Positions 51,201 to 58,668 of a stretch of DNA of 64,000 bases are shown in pieces. Position numbers and translations under genes: made by a program. The stretch is taken from positions 282,792 through 346,791 of the forward strand of contig JAKVCV010000001.1 of the NCBI GenBank assembly GCA_022448945.1, written 5' to 3'. The first letter of the stretch is position 1; each line of letters opens with the position of its first letter. The notes beneath the pieces are model-generated. The model made no database searches, had not been told where the DNA came from, and saw nothing but the letters and a program-made list of their open reading frames with translations. This DNA comes from Saprospiraceae bacterium. Its GTDB lineage: Bacteria; Bacteroidota; Bacteroidia; Chitinophagales; Saprospiraceae.

Positions 51201-53232
51201 ACCAAACTGTTTGATCAGCAGTAAAACCAGAAGGCTGAGGTTCCCCAGTAGCGGTAGCACAAAAATTGTTTTGTGAATGATGGATAGGTCCGGAAGTAGT
51301 TCCAACAGGACTCCCCGTTGGGTCGCCTAAAGCAAGTGCATTGCAAGGGTCATCATATGGAGATGGTGGATCTTGAGGGTCACCATATACATCTATGTCA
51401 AAAATACCCACTTGTAAGTCTGGGTCAATTAAAGAACCTTCACCATCTACTAGAATCCAATATTCTCGTCCTGGTGTTAAGCATTCAACTTCCATGTCCT
51501 CATCCCACAATAACCCTAATCCGTCATGTTCACTTATAACTTCAGAAGGAATTCCTGAACAAACCATCCCACTTAAATCGTAAACGGCAACTTGGAGGTC
51601 AAGATTGTCGGAACTAAAAATACCACCGTTGTCAAGAATTATTTCAACTTTCCCAGAAGGTGGAGCAATAAAAGTGTACCATACTCCTTGATCGTTTCCC
51701 CAATTAGAAGGGATGGGTTCAAATATGTTATCAGCACAATAATTGTTTTGGTCGTTAAGCCCAACTGTACCACCTGATCCTGGGTTTCCTAGTGGGATAG
51801 CATCACAAATTAAATCATTAGGTGCAGGAAAGACACCACCATCAGTAATAGTAATGTCAAAAATCCCAGAAACATTAAAAGAGGACCCGTCAACCATAAC
51901 CCAATAGTTTTGCCCTGGTGTTAAGCATTTAACATTCATTGACTCATCAAAAATTACAGGAGTATATTCTGATCCTAACGGGTTTAAAGTGCCAGTACAT
52001 AAGCCAGTGTTTGTTTCATATATAGCAATTTGAAGATCTATAGCATCAGTTCCTAATGGCCATAATAAGTCACTATTTGCATCAATTATTACGTTGCCAG
52101 AAGGCGGTGCCTGAAATCGGAACCATACAGTTTGATCTGACCCCCAGGAGCCTGGTGTTGGGTCGTTAATATTTGTAGCACAAACATTTGATCTACTAAG
52201 ACTTGGCGTAGCAACAGCACCTCCTGAAGGTACTATTCCTAGAAATTCAGCATCACAGATCTCATCTCCGGCTTGCAGGACACCATCATCTTGGATTTGT
52301 AAGCCAAAAAATCCTTCTTGACCTCCGTTGTTAATTAAGAAAGTGCTTTCCCCATCAATTAGTACAAAATACGTAGTATTTGGAGACAGGCAGTTTACAG
52401 ACATGTCTTCATCGTTAAATAAACCTAAACCTTCATATTCATCTTTAATAAGAGATAAGGCGCCTGTACAAGTGCCATTACTAGATTCATATATAGCCAA
52501 TTGCAAATCTATGTCATCACCAAAATTTTGAGGGTCACTTTGAGCTTGAATTTCTATAACTGATGCGGGAAAACCTCCCGTAGTAAATTGTATCCAAACT
52601 CCTTGGTCATTATCTCCACCCCAGGGGTTAGGTTCTCCAATATTATCTGCACAATAATTTCCAAAATTACTTAAACTATTATTACCAAGAATAGAATTTG
52701 AATTTAGTGTACCTAGATTTACAGCATTACAAATTGTATTATAAGCACCTCCTGGGAGTGTAAATGCTCCAGTAGCTGTTATAGTAAAGTTTACATTTGC
52801 CGAACTTGAACCTCCTACAGAAAGATTGTACGTTATTGAATTTCCAGGTGCTGGTGTTATAAAATTCTGACAATTGGTTTCCAGACAACTTTGACTTACT
52901 ACACAAAAACTACCATCATCTTCAAATGCTCTTAAACATACTTGTAAATTTGCAGGATAATTATTGGCACAATTAAATGTTTCATTATATTGAGTATTAG
53001 GTGGATTGGTATAGCAAATACCAGCTTGAGGATAAGTAGTATATCCTTGTCCTGCAATTTGTACTCTCCAATGAGGTTCAGGACTTCCACCAAAAAAACC
53101 ATCTGTACATGTGGTTGTAGAATTACCACTATTTACACGGACGGTTAGGTTCACTTGCCCGAGTAATTGATTGCAGGTGAAAATAATAACAGCAATAATG
53201 AAAAAACAAAACAGTAAAGGTTTACGTTTCAT
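42211..53232 (-). CDS. Giant PPC/SprB-repeat adhesin with T9SS type B tail
   Basis: A single ~3670-residue secreted protein. The ATG at 53232 gives a clean signal peptide (MKRKPLLFCFF... to LLGQ); an ATG eight codons upstream (53256) is less likely. Order: a Cys-rich N-terminal domain (~20-150); about eight PPC-like beta units of ~153 aa (~165-1380), each with C-(N/D)-A-x-x-LG, W-x-x-F-x-AP-x-SG, LQ-x-AVY and CL-x-PG-x-x-Y-x-V-x-VDG; two divergent units (~1390-1690); about 23 SprB-like repeats (~1700-3480) of the NGQTT / AG-x-Y-x-VTVTD-x-NGC type; then a gliding-associated type B C-terminal domain (VPNAFSPNADNINDVF). Likely a surface adhesin, as SprB is in gliding relatives. Confidence 0.88.
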   Translation of the reverse strand: MKRKPLLFCFFIIAVIIFTCNQLLGQVNLTVRVNSGNSTTTCTDGFFGGSPEPHWRVQIAGQGYTTYPQAGICYTNPPNTQYNETFNCANNYPANLQVCLRAFEDDGSFCVVSQSCLETNCQNFITPAPGNSITYNLSVGGSSSANVNFTITATGAFTLPGGAYNTICNAVNLGTLNSNSILGNNSLSNFGNYCADNIGEPNPWGGDNDQGVWIQFTTGGFPASVIEIQAQSDPQNFGDDIDLQLAIYESSNGTCTGALSLIKDEYEGLGLFNDEDMSVNCLSPNTTYFVLIDGESTFLINNGGQEGFFGLQIQDDGVLQAGDEICDAEFLGIVPSGGAVATPSLSRSNVCATNINDPTPGSWGSDQTVWFRFQAPPSGNVIIDANSDLLWPLGTDAIDLQIAIYETNTGLCTGTLNPLGSEYTPVIFDESMNVKCLTPGQNYWVMVDGSSFNVSGIFDITITDGGVFPAPNDLICDAIPLGNPGSGGTVGLNDQNNYCADNIFEPIPSNWGNDQGVWYTFIAPPSGKVEIILDNGGIFSSDNLDLQVAVYDLSGMVCSGIPSEVISEHDGLGLLWDEDMEVECLTPGREYWILVDGEGSLIDPDLQVGIFDIDVYGDPQDPPSPYDDPCNALALGDPTGSPVGTTSGPIHHSQNNFCATATGEPQPSGFTADQTVWYTFVAPSTGNVNITLTSDPVFGGTDAINLQVAVWDSPGCSGPWREHVSGDDLIYDVDLDVYCLNIGQIYYVQIDGSPPTILEGHEGYFDITITEIPSIPVATNDSICNAVALGNPFTGTVGVNNQHNLCADDLGDPTPSAFGTDQTVWYSFTTPATGGPYAVDINCTSSLPWPFGNQDAIDLQIAVFESSNNLCTGSLTEIESGYSLLDLFNESLNVGCLEAGKTYFVMIDGSFLDVQGYFDISISAATPVPIPTNDLICQHEDLGTVPIGGAINNGITYHNFCSDIEPGEPNPFSIEQTVWFSFIAPNHPGPNTTANVTISVESDPAGLGDNVDCQLAVYESSNNLCTGSLSLLENGDSDPFFSFDADVSVTCLYPGRRYWVQVDGSALNQEGYFQIEIQDDGSGYRPPYNILCNAEPLGVVPNGGSINNGINYSNLCSDTEAGEPTPNAFSIEKTVWFTFQAPASGNITIDAFSDPNNIGDEVDLQIALYYSTNNTCSGPFLEVDSDYDIFNKDESMDVDCLEPGRTYFLQVDGSDGIFGDEDGWFTLRISDNGGTSNFPYNNNICNAHNFGVPGASQTINNETNVCANVELGEPGAGGYATHTVWYQFTAPTSGRVEIDVVSTNLFLGMDPEIRVFSSSNNTCTGSLSQMEVSNWPTSLITENIEATCLQPGRTYFIQVDGSGLVVEGTFNITIEDMIPNYGTGNPGDPQPPNNYCDSSITLPVQPESCLNGSGAYSTLNYGQPTISYNPAYAQGCGGNCGDTWYQFTMPSSGNVVVEGNDDNVGGGLIGDFSDLTVVAYTGSCNNLSPIACDQGGFTSDVSFQIGAPPGTTIWLQVFDHNGQDNNEYYQLCVSEGCGFDNCLDALAVPMLPNIPYCFNTSGAGGENISGGTPGYYECSEADNPEHSIYYYFVSDCNGSDVTLHVINAVSNGSCILGITPTDGFNISLFQDGTPCDNNPDSLVDCQSFTACDVQPVNWSQTYSGLAPNTPYVIQIDGGFSNFGGSNLGEIMITTTTDPVLSPISTPLTCSGLNDGTASAITLGGVPPYSFSWSNGSTDSTATNLPAGNYFVTVTGSNGCFDTASVVVNDGLILIATMGNINDVSCSGDCDGQASVIGIGGTVATNYTYLWDSNTNNQTNATATGLCIGSYTVTVYDDNMCYDTSIAIINTPNPIISTLDSSVAATCNGICDGQASVSATGGSVIGNYNYLWSNGQTSSTATGLCAGNYQISVIDDNNCTDTLSITITQPPGLIASIANQNNVNCNGDSTGSVEVLAINGNPNYTYNLYNLTGLISSGSANTFTNLPAGNYGILVEDISGCKDSVQITINEPPLLVASLIATTNISCHGGNDGEIIVQANINSGTAPYEYTIDGINFNINGTFSNLIAGNYSIIARDSNHCTVILPVTLTEPNSINIVLDGQTVASCGVCDASADITTSGGASGFSYLWPNGETTEDATALCSGTNSVTVTDANNCTATLPIVIGNSNSFAVSTNIDQAISCNGICDANISITPPPAGGPHNFIWSTGATTTSLSALCTGLYTVTVSDNSGCFVIETFNITEPAVLSSLAAQLQDVSCEGLSDGQAIATPIGGTSPYVFIWDNGETSQTSTGLNAGLHNVTVSDSNNCTTTANVIISEPDTLSINLQNISASSCSTTGCDGSATVTISGGQAPYNYLWSNGNTTAAPTNLCPNFNGVTVTDNNGCTTTANILIPANTSLNLSIININPPTCIGYCNGQAIVAASGGNTSAPYTFTWDDPNNQSTAMATGLCANVYYVTVEDSDGCSAATAVTVAEPTQLSSTSTITNVSCFEGNNGMINLTPNGGAGGYSYNWSDGQTTNIISALNSGSYVVTISDANNCSITMSVSITEPSELITVTTIDTLFNGQQISCADGNDGSASIMAIGGTPGYTFQWINGETTMSITGLQASTYPVTVTDAQGCITIDSISLMHPPQITLNININSLFNGFNVSCHNANDGIATISSNGGTGNHNYLWSGGQTTSTVTGLNPGTYAVTVVDINGCWTMDTDSLTSPPPLVDTFTPIQYVSCNGLSDGQATAVPSGGVPNYLFNWDNGETTASATALNSGIHSITITDANGCTITDNINIYEPNLLSASSSVVSVTCAGTNDGNILITPSGGTPNYSYLWSNGQTNSVATGLIAGNYNATITDINGCIFTLSNTVSEPSLVNVTAIISSNYNGAAISCQGATDAELTALGVGGTGNYTYLWSNGQTNANVTGLGIGTYSVTITDENGCSDSTSILISAPGLLQASIAITSNYNGANISCAGANDGEATATPIGGTPPYSFLWPDGQSTATATGLGPNTYWVLITDANGCSDTAQTTLNEPDPISFYIRLSSHVSCAGGDDGHAEIVPLSGTPPFSFNWSDGTTTVINNNLTAGIHTATVTDANGCIATSSVTILEPLPIYLINSSSNSTNCFGGNDATITINTAGGTGTGTHDYLWSNGQTTNTATGLTAGLYTVTVTDTNNCVGVFQQLATQPPPLSLYFINIIDINCHNNQNGSATPLVSGGTGIYSFTWNNVSALNDSIPTYLAYGWNTLLVTDFNGCSITDSVYIDNPNQINISTNSTNVTCFGYNDGSASVIATGGTAPFSYSWSNSNSNSASITGLAPNILFWCTITDNNGCEAIESFFIYEPTELEALFNQVSNVDCNNGSNGIISAIAQNATNPYNFTWSNGVQNSNTNTSTISGLSAGTYSVTVTDQNGCFSELDTFITDPTQLSGSATGDYLDCFGDSDGVINAIAIGGQSPYFYSIDSNTTQNNGTFTGLSAGNYSIEITDANGCIFTTSATIGQPDSVVLVVPGDMSIKFGEVVQLFVQMPINSPTNPVVSWTPNTGLSCDSCYQLSAQPYETTLYTVTVTGDEGCISAADVFIEVDDDNGVYVPNAFSPNADNINDVFMLYSSGAVAKIKQFMIFDRWGELVCYHKDVQPNYPAYGWDGTFSGEKMNTGVFVYYITVEYFNGTTEIFKGDLTLIR
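42900..48130 (-). repeat. About 23 SprB-like repeats in the adhesin gene
   Basis: Successive coding units of roughly 70-80 codons, each with C-x-G-x-x-DG, GG-x-x-x-Y-x-W-SNGQTT, GL-x-AG-x-Y-x-VTVTD and a NGC motif. Counted by the conserved 'SC-x-G-x-x-DG' starts. Units differ in DNA, so old divergence is indicated. Confidence 0.8.
49090..52750 (-). repeat. About eight PPC-like units of ~460 bp in the adhesin gene
   Basis: Unit starts recur at roughly 455-470 bp (near 52730, 52262, 51806, 51345, 50887, 50432, 49968, 49503), marked by the ICNA/ICDA-x-x-LG motif. Confidence 0.8.
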
Positions 53233-53843
53233 AGTAAACTTGTATGGTAAAATCATAAAAATTAATCTATGATTTTAGATAGTTGTAATAGTATAAATTA
53301 TAACAATATTATTTTTAATGTTGTAATATTTTAAAAGGCTATAAATAATTGAAGGGGCGATTTATAATATTATCAATTTCTGTCTTAAATTGCATTTATT
53401 ATTACCCTGCGAATATAAGAAGATTTAATTAAAAATTTTACTATTTATTGCATTAGACATACTTGGAAGTCGTTTTTTTAACCATTTAGTTGATAATGTA
53501 CGTCATATCCCTAAACTTCAAACGATCAAAGTAGTTCATTTGCACATTTCTACTAAAATTTTTTTCCTTTTTTTTTGATTTTTTTAATAACGTGGTTGAG
53601 ACCTATAGAATTAATTTTTAGAAAAAATTGATTAGAGGTATTCATTATCATTTAATGGGAATAATTTCTATTATTTGTCACGCAAAAATTCCAGATTAAA
53701 TTTTTTATTGAACTAGGTTAGATGAATAGTATCTTTTACCTTAACTTTTTTTTGTTAATAGAAATGCTGACTTTCTGCGAATAATGTAGTATTTTAGGAG
53801 TATAATTTCTGTTATTGCAGAATTTTCATAAACAAAAAATACT
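53233..53843. other. Divergent intergenic region upstream of the adhesin
   Basis: About 610 bp of very AT-rich DNA with long T tracts (around 53560-53590). No consensus promoter, small gene or clear hairpin was found, although two large genes start from it. Confidence 0.5.
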
Positions 53844-56171
53844 ATGAGCAAAATTTTTATATTCTTTTTATTATTATGTGTATTGTTTTTTTCATTTAAT
53901 TCTAATGCGCAACTTACTAATGTAGGTCAGCCCCAAAGTTGGGCAATAAAAACAGATTTACCGACAATTGATTATCACTTATTGCCAACTTTTGATAAAG
54001 AAAAGCAAGATAAGATAGATGCGATCAATGATGCTAATGGTATGCAACCTTGGCAGTTTGGCTATGAGCACAATGTTGATTTTAATTTACAAAATAGTGG
54101 CACCTGGATCAATTTGGACAATGGAGATCGTATTTGGCAAATTGAGTTTGAATCTAAAGGCGCTATTACAATGAATTTGTTGTTTGATAATTTTTATCTT
54201 CCCGAAGGTGCAACAATATATCTATATAACCCTAAAACAAGAGAATACCAAGGCGCATATACAAGTAAAAATAACAATCCAGACAGAATGCTGGGAACTA
54301 CACTAATTCAAGGTGATAATATTGTTGTTGAATATTATGAACCTAAAAATAAATTTGGATTAGGGGAATTGAATATTAGCATGGTGATCCATGGTTATCG
54401 TTCTTTAGGATCTTATCCAAAAGATAAATTAATGAAAGGTCTAAATGATGCCGGTGCATGTAATCATGATGTTTTGTGTCCTTTGGGAATTGGGTGGGAA
54501 AATCAGATCAATTCTGTAGCCATGATTATAGTAGGGGGTAGTGGTAGTTGTACTGGTGTTTTGGTCAATAACACTTCAAATGATGGCACACCATATTTTC
54601 TATCTGCCAACCATTGTGGAACTTCTGGTTTAGGTAATTGGGTGTTTCGTTTTAATTGGGATAGTCCGATTCCAGTATGCGCTCAGAATGCAAATAGTCA
54701 GGATCCTGGAGCTCCATATAATGAAATAAATGGTGCAACATTGCGTGCCAATAACTCGGGAACTGATTTTTGTTTGATGGAATTGAATAGTACCCCTATG
54801 GGGAATATTTATTATGCCGGTTGGGATAGAAGTCCAACTCCTGCGACTCAAGCAACGGGTATTCATCACCCAAGGGGCGATGTGAAAAAAATTTGCAGGG
54901 AAAATGATCCACTTACAGCTATATCTTTTGGCTCAATTTCTGCATGGGAAGTTGCAGATTGGGATGAAGGAGTAACAGAACCTGCGTCTTCTGGATCGCC
55001 ATTGTTCAATCAAAATCAATTGTTAATAGGGCAATTATATGGTGGTTCTGCAGCTTGTAATGGAACAACAGATAATAATCAAGATGATAATTATGGCCGT
55101 TTTGATATGTCTTGGGATGGTAGTAGCTCTTCTAATCGATTGCGAGATTGGTTGGATCCATCAAATACTAATGCCATGTCACATATTGGTTATAATCCTA
55201 ATGGACCGGGAATTCCTCTTGATGCTGGAGTAGCTTACGTTTTTGGCATAGACGAGAATTATTGTAATGTGGATACTTTTATACCTGAAGTTACTATTAG
55301 AAATTATGGTAATGATACGCTGGTATCTGTAGATATACTTTATAATATTGATGGTAATAGTACAACTACTTATTCCTGGAACGGGTCTCTGGAGCCTAGC
55401 GGACTAACATCAGTTATTTTACCTACTATTACCGCTACAGCTGGTGCACATACATTTAATGTATCAACGACTTTACCAAATGGGCAATTGGATTCTAATG
55501 CAGTTAATGATGCCCGCAGTGTTGCCTTTTTTATTACTTTAGGAGGAGAAGAAATAGATTATGAAATTGCTACAGATTGTTTTGGTAGTGAAATCACCTG
55601 GGAGCTTACTGATTCTTTAGGATCTATATTGTTTTATAGTGGAGGTCCTTACAATGATAGTTGGGGTTCAACTGATACTTTTCGATATGAATTTTGTCTT
55701 GCTCAAGGGTGTTACCGCTTTGTGATTTATGATAGTTACGGAGACGGTCTTGATGGAACAACAAGCTCTTGGTGTAACCGTTCAGGTGATTATTTCATTC
55801 AGGATTCACAACTCAATGATTTGGTTACAATGACAGCTGTGAATGGTAATTTTGGTGATAGTGCAGTGCATTATTTTTGTTTACCTTTTGTAGGTCTTGG
55901 GCAGGAAGTAATATCAAATAATGATCATCAATTTCAGGTTTATCCTAATCCAAGTACAGGTAAGGTAAATGTAATATTATCTTTTGATGAAAAACATAAT
56001 ATGGGATTAGAACTCTTTAGTGCTGCTGGTCATCTTCTGAAAGTTTTTGAAATTGATTCTATAGAAAACGAAAGTTTTCAAATTGATTTATCTGATTTGA
56101 GCTCGGGAATGTATTTTCTAAAACTCAGGTTTTCAGATAAGATTTATGCAAAGAAAATTGTCAAGGATTAA
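53844..56171 (+). CDS. Trypsin-like serine peptidase with T9SS type A tail
   Basis: Secreted peptidase of the chymotrypsin fold, similar to bacterial lysyl endopeptidases. Signal peptide 1-22 (ending SNAQ). An N-terminal prodomain-like region (~30-195) precedes GACNHDVLCPLG. The triad fits His257 (SANHCG), Asp308 (GTDFCLME) and Ser385 (PASSGSPLF), with several Cys pairs for disulfides. A CARDB-like domain (~455-565) and a beta domain ending YDSYGDGLDG (~575-690) follow, then a type A sorting domain (YPNPSTGKVNVIL ... FSDKIYAKKIVKD). It probably degrades protein outside the cell. Substrate specificity is not shown. It converges with the helicase gene, two nucleotides between stop codons. Confidence 0.9.
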   Translation: MSKIFIFFLLLCVLFFSFNSNAQLTNVGQPQSWAIKTDLPTIDYHLLPTFDKEKQDKIDAINDANGMQPWQFGYEHNVDFNLQNSGTWINLDNGDRIWQIEFESKGAITMNLLFDNFYLPEGATIYLYNPKTREYQGAYTSKNNNPDRMLGTTLIQGDNIVVEYYEPKNKFGLGELNISMVIHGYRSLGSYPKDKLMKGLNDAGACNHDVLCPLGIGWENQINSVAMIIVGGSGSCTGVLVNNTSNDGTPYFLSANHCGTSGLGNWVFRFNWDSPIPVCAQNANSQDPGAPYNEINGATLRANNSGTDFCLMELNSTPMGNIYYAGWDRSPTPATQATGIHHPRGDVKKICRENDPLTAISFGSISAWEVADWDEGVTEPASSGSPLFNQNQLLIGQLYGGSAACNGTTDNNQDDNYGRFDMSWDGSSSSNRLRDWLDPSNTNAMSHIGYNPNGPGIPLDAGVAYVFGIDENYCNVDTFIPEVTIRNYGNDTLVSVDILYNIDGNSTTTYSWNGSLEPSGLTSVILPTITATAGAHTFNVSTTLPNGQLDSNAVNDARSVAFFITLGGEEIDYEIATDCFGSEITWELTDSLGSILFYSGGPYNDSWGSTDTFRYEFCLAQGCYRFVIYDSYGDGLDGTTSSWCNRSGDYFIQDSQLNDLVTMTAVNGNFGDSAVHYFCLPFVGLGQEVISNNDHQFQVYPNPSTGKVNVILSFDEKHNMGLELFSAAGHLLKVFEIDSIENESFQIDLSDLSSGMYFLKLRFSDKIYAKKIVKD

Positions 56172-56173
56172 AT

Positions 56174-57880
56174 TTATTTTTCTATAAAAAGTAAAGCTAG
56201 CTTTATTTCATTGTAATTTAGCTTTTGGTTCATGGCATTGTATAAAGCTTTTGAACTTACAGTTCCGTCTTCTCTGAGTTTTTCAGGTTGTTTTTCGGCT
56301 AGAATATTACTATATGCCTTTTTTACCTCATTAAGTATTGAAGGTTCAGGGCAATATTTTGATAGATTAAAACTTGGATAGATATCGCTTATCTTAATAA
56401 TATGACCTGTTATTGTCCCTGTAGTCAATCCTCTTTCTTCAGCAATTTCTTCTATTGTTAAACCTTGCTCTATATATTCTTTGCTTATCAGATGTGTTGC
56501 TTTTTTCTTTTCTTTCTTTTCTTTTTTCTTTTTGTTGTGCCGTTTTATTTCTTCAGGGTCTGTGATACCTCCACAATATTTAATAAAGGCAATGCTTCTT
56601 TTTTCAAGTTCTTGTTTGTTTATTATTGTTTCTTCTTTTTTTGATAACTCTTGGAACCGTTGGTCAGCCTTGAATGCAAGTGTATCTACTTGCAATGCTA
56701 TATCGTTAAAACCGAGTAAATGTAATCCATTAAGATTTTTTAATCTTGATAGGGCAACATACCCCTGTCCTTTTTCAAATGTTCTAGTTAGGTCTACTTT
56801 TGCGTATTCTAGTGTCATACCCTGACTTTTGTGTACCGTAATTGCCCAAGCTAAACGAATAGGAATTTGTTTAAAAGAGGCTAATGATTTACCCATGTCA
56901 TCTTCTATAGACCAGTTTTCTGGCTCTACTGTTAGTTGCTTACCGTCGGTGAGTTCTATAATTGGCAATCCATCATTGGAATATCCATTTACTTTGCCCA
57001 ATGTCCCATTTCTATAACTCTTTTCGTAGTTATTTTTGACAAACATGATTTTAGCGCCGATTTTTAAATATAAATATTCTTCAGCACGGACTGAATTTTT
57101 AAGCATTTCAACCAGTTTTTTATTGCCTTTAGTTGATGCTTTATAGGTCGTAGTTTTGCCGCTTAATTCGCGAAGGAACTTGTTGTTAGTCCTGTTAACA
57201 TCATGGTTGTGGCTATAAAGTACAGGAGGCTCCCAATCTTTATTCAATTTAGTTTTTTTTGCCAATTTTAGAAGCTCTAATGATTTGCTTGAAATTTTAA
57301 GCTTGCGAATATCATTCAAGATGTTGTTTAGGTGATTATCACATTGTCGATGTTGTTCCGTAAGATAACAAATCGCTAATTTTGCTTCTAACCAAGCTTT
57401 TGACATAAACGCAAATTTTTCTCTATTATTTTCGTTCGTTATTCCAACTGGAGGGAGTTGATAAAAATCTCCGGAAAATACGACTTGTATTCCTCCAAAA
57501 GCATAGTTGTTTTGTTTGAAATACTTAAGCACCTTATTGACCATTTCTATCTGTGTTTTGTGTAGCATTGATATCTCATCAATAATTAGTACTTGTGCTG
57601 CTTCCATTTTTTCTCTCAGGTACTTTTTTGTACGCATAAATGCAAGATCACTTGTCGAGATATTATTTCGAACTCCTATGCCTGACCATGCATGAATTGT
57701 CATTCCATTCATATGAGTAGCTGCTATTCCTGTTGAAGCTGTAACTGCTACAGGGATTTTCCTTTCCTTCAGATACTGTATATACTGGTTTAATATGTAT
57801 GTTTTTCCTGAACCGGCAGAACCAGTCAGAAAAACATTTTTACCTGATTTTAAAATGGATAAAGCTGTTGATTGATTCAT
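56174..57880 (-). CDS. PIF1-like helicase with C-terminal helix-turn-helix domain
   Basis: ATP-dependent DNA helicase of the PIF1/RecD-like SF1B type. Motif I FLTGSAGSGKTYIL (residues ~17-30), motif II IDEISML (~99-105), motif III GDFYQLPPV, and motifs V/VI AITVHKSQGMTLEYAKVDL and YVALSRLKNLNGLHL are visible. A Lys-rich linker (~440-460) is followed by a short helix-turn-helix of the RQC-like HTH_40 type (IEQGLTIEEIAEERGLTTGTITGHI, ~468-492). This layout is shared by Bacteroidota relatives annotated as AAA family ATPase. It likely unwinds DNA at replication or repair obstacles such as G-quadruplexes or R-loops. Confidence 0.9.
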   Translation of the reverse strand: MNQSTALSILKSGKNVFLTGSAGSGKTYILNQYIQYLKERKIPVAVTASTGIAATHMNGMTIHAWSGIGVRNNISTSDLAFMRTKKYLREKMEAAQVLIIDEISMLHKTQIEMVNKVLKYFKQNNYAFGGIQVVFSGDFYQLPPVGITNENNREKFAFMSKAWLEAKLAICYLTEQHRQCDNHLNNILNDIRKLKISSKSLELLKLAKKTKLNKDWEPPVLYSHNHDVNRTNNKFLRELSGKTTTYKASTKGNKKLVEMLKNSVRAEEYLYLKIGAKIMFVKNNYEKSYRNGTLGKVNGYSNDGLPIIELTDGKQLTVEPENWSIEDDMGKSLASFKQIPIRLAWAITVHKSQGMTLEYAKVDLTRTFEKGQGYVALSRLKNLNGLHLLGFNDIALQVDTLAFKADQRFQELSKKEETIINKQELEKRSIAFIKYCGGITDPEEIKRHNKKKKEKKEKKKATHLISKEYIEQGLTIEEIAEERGLTTGTITGHIIKISDIYPSFNLSKYCPEPSILNEVKKAYSNILAEKQPEKLREDGTVSSKALYNAMNQKLNYNEIKLALLFIEK

Positions 57881-58217
57881 TTTTTATTAGTCTTATTTTT
57901 TTACATGGGAAGCTCAATATATTTATTATAATATTGGTTATAATAACTTTATAGATATAATAATATTGATTTTTTCTTGTAAAAGGAAATTTTTTATTAC
58001 CTTCGATTTGCTTTTTTGTTTGAATTATTTTTGGATTTATTATAGTCCACATATCTTTAATATTGTTATTTCTATTTAACTCACACACCGTTAAGTTTTT
58101 TTAAACTTTTTGGGAATATTAATAGTTCTTTATTAAACGTAGGTTATAGATTTGTATTCTTTTTATAACTGCTAATCTTTTCTATAAGCATCTATTAATA
58201 TGTAAAGTTCTTATTGT
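57881..58217. other. Divergent intergenic region helicase - small secreted protein
   Basis: 337 bp, AT-rich. Contains a -7 match (58147-58154) for the plus-strand gene; an 82-codon frame on the minus strand (57840-58088) was judged non-coding. Confidence 0.5.
58147..58154 (+). promoter_or_regulatory. -7 box upstream of the small secreted protein
   Basis: TAGATTTG fits TAnnTTTG; no clear TTG at -33; leader ~60 nt. Confidence 0.4.
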
Positions 58218-58655
58218 ATGAAAAAGATACTTACTTTTTCGATTTCAATGTTTTTTGTCTTTCAAGTTAGTGCTCAATATAGTAAATTAACTTTTTTGTC
58301 AGAATTAACGTTAGATTCAGAGCTTTATTTGAAATCTGATTTTGTTATCCCTAAAAATACTTCAGTAGTTACATTAGTTTCTGGTATTCGCAAACGTTGT
58401 TCTTGTCAGTTTTTTACGCATAAAAGAGATTTTGAGAGAGTAATTAGACAATCTGACAAGCTTCTTATTAGTAAGGTTAGTGTAAAGGGAGTTTTTGATG
58501 GTTCTCAAACACATGTTTCGAGAATATACTTAAAAAATAAAATTGGTTATTTTAAATTAAAATGTTATTCAAAAAGAATGTTGGTTGACCATGCCCTTGA
58601 TTTTTTTGATATATATGATAAATTGTATAATAACTTTTTAACAGCTTCAAATTGA
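58218..58655 (+). CDS. Small secreted protein of unknown function
   Basis: I do not recognise this 145-residue protein. A signal peptide (residues 1-19, ending VSAQ) is followed by ~120 residues rich in beta-strand-forming and basic residues, with three Cys (CSC near 62-64 and one in LKCYSKRM). No T9SS tail, so it may stay in the periplasm. It sits between the helicase gene and umuC, transcribed toward umuC, with a -7 box upstream and only ~13 nt to the convergent umuC stop. Nothing points to a role. Confidence 0.7.
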   Translation: MKKILTFSISMFFVFQVSAQYSKLTFLSELTLDSELYLKSDFVIPKNTSVVTLVSGIRKRCSCQFFTHKRDFERVIRQSDKLLISKVSVKGVFDGSQTHVSRIYLKNKIGYFKLKCYSKRMLVDHALDFFDIYDKLYNNFLTASN

Positions 58656-58668
58656 TTTATGCATATTT

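Noticed and set aside
53560-53600. Long T tracts upstream of the adhesin as a phase-variable homopolymer promoter
   Set aside because: The T runs are interrupted and no promoter elements bracket them; poly-T is common in this AT-rich DNA.
56171-56174. Almost touching convergent stop codons (peptidase and helicase) as a gene fusion or frameshift
   Set aside because: The genes are on opposite strands and each has its expected C-terminal domain.
57840-58088. 82-codon minus-strand frame upstream of the helicase
   Set aside because: Its composition is Ile/Asn/Lys-rich as expected from random AT-rich DNA, it overlaps the helicase start, and it lacks any domain pattern.
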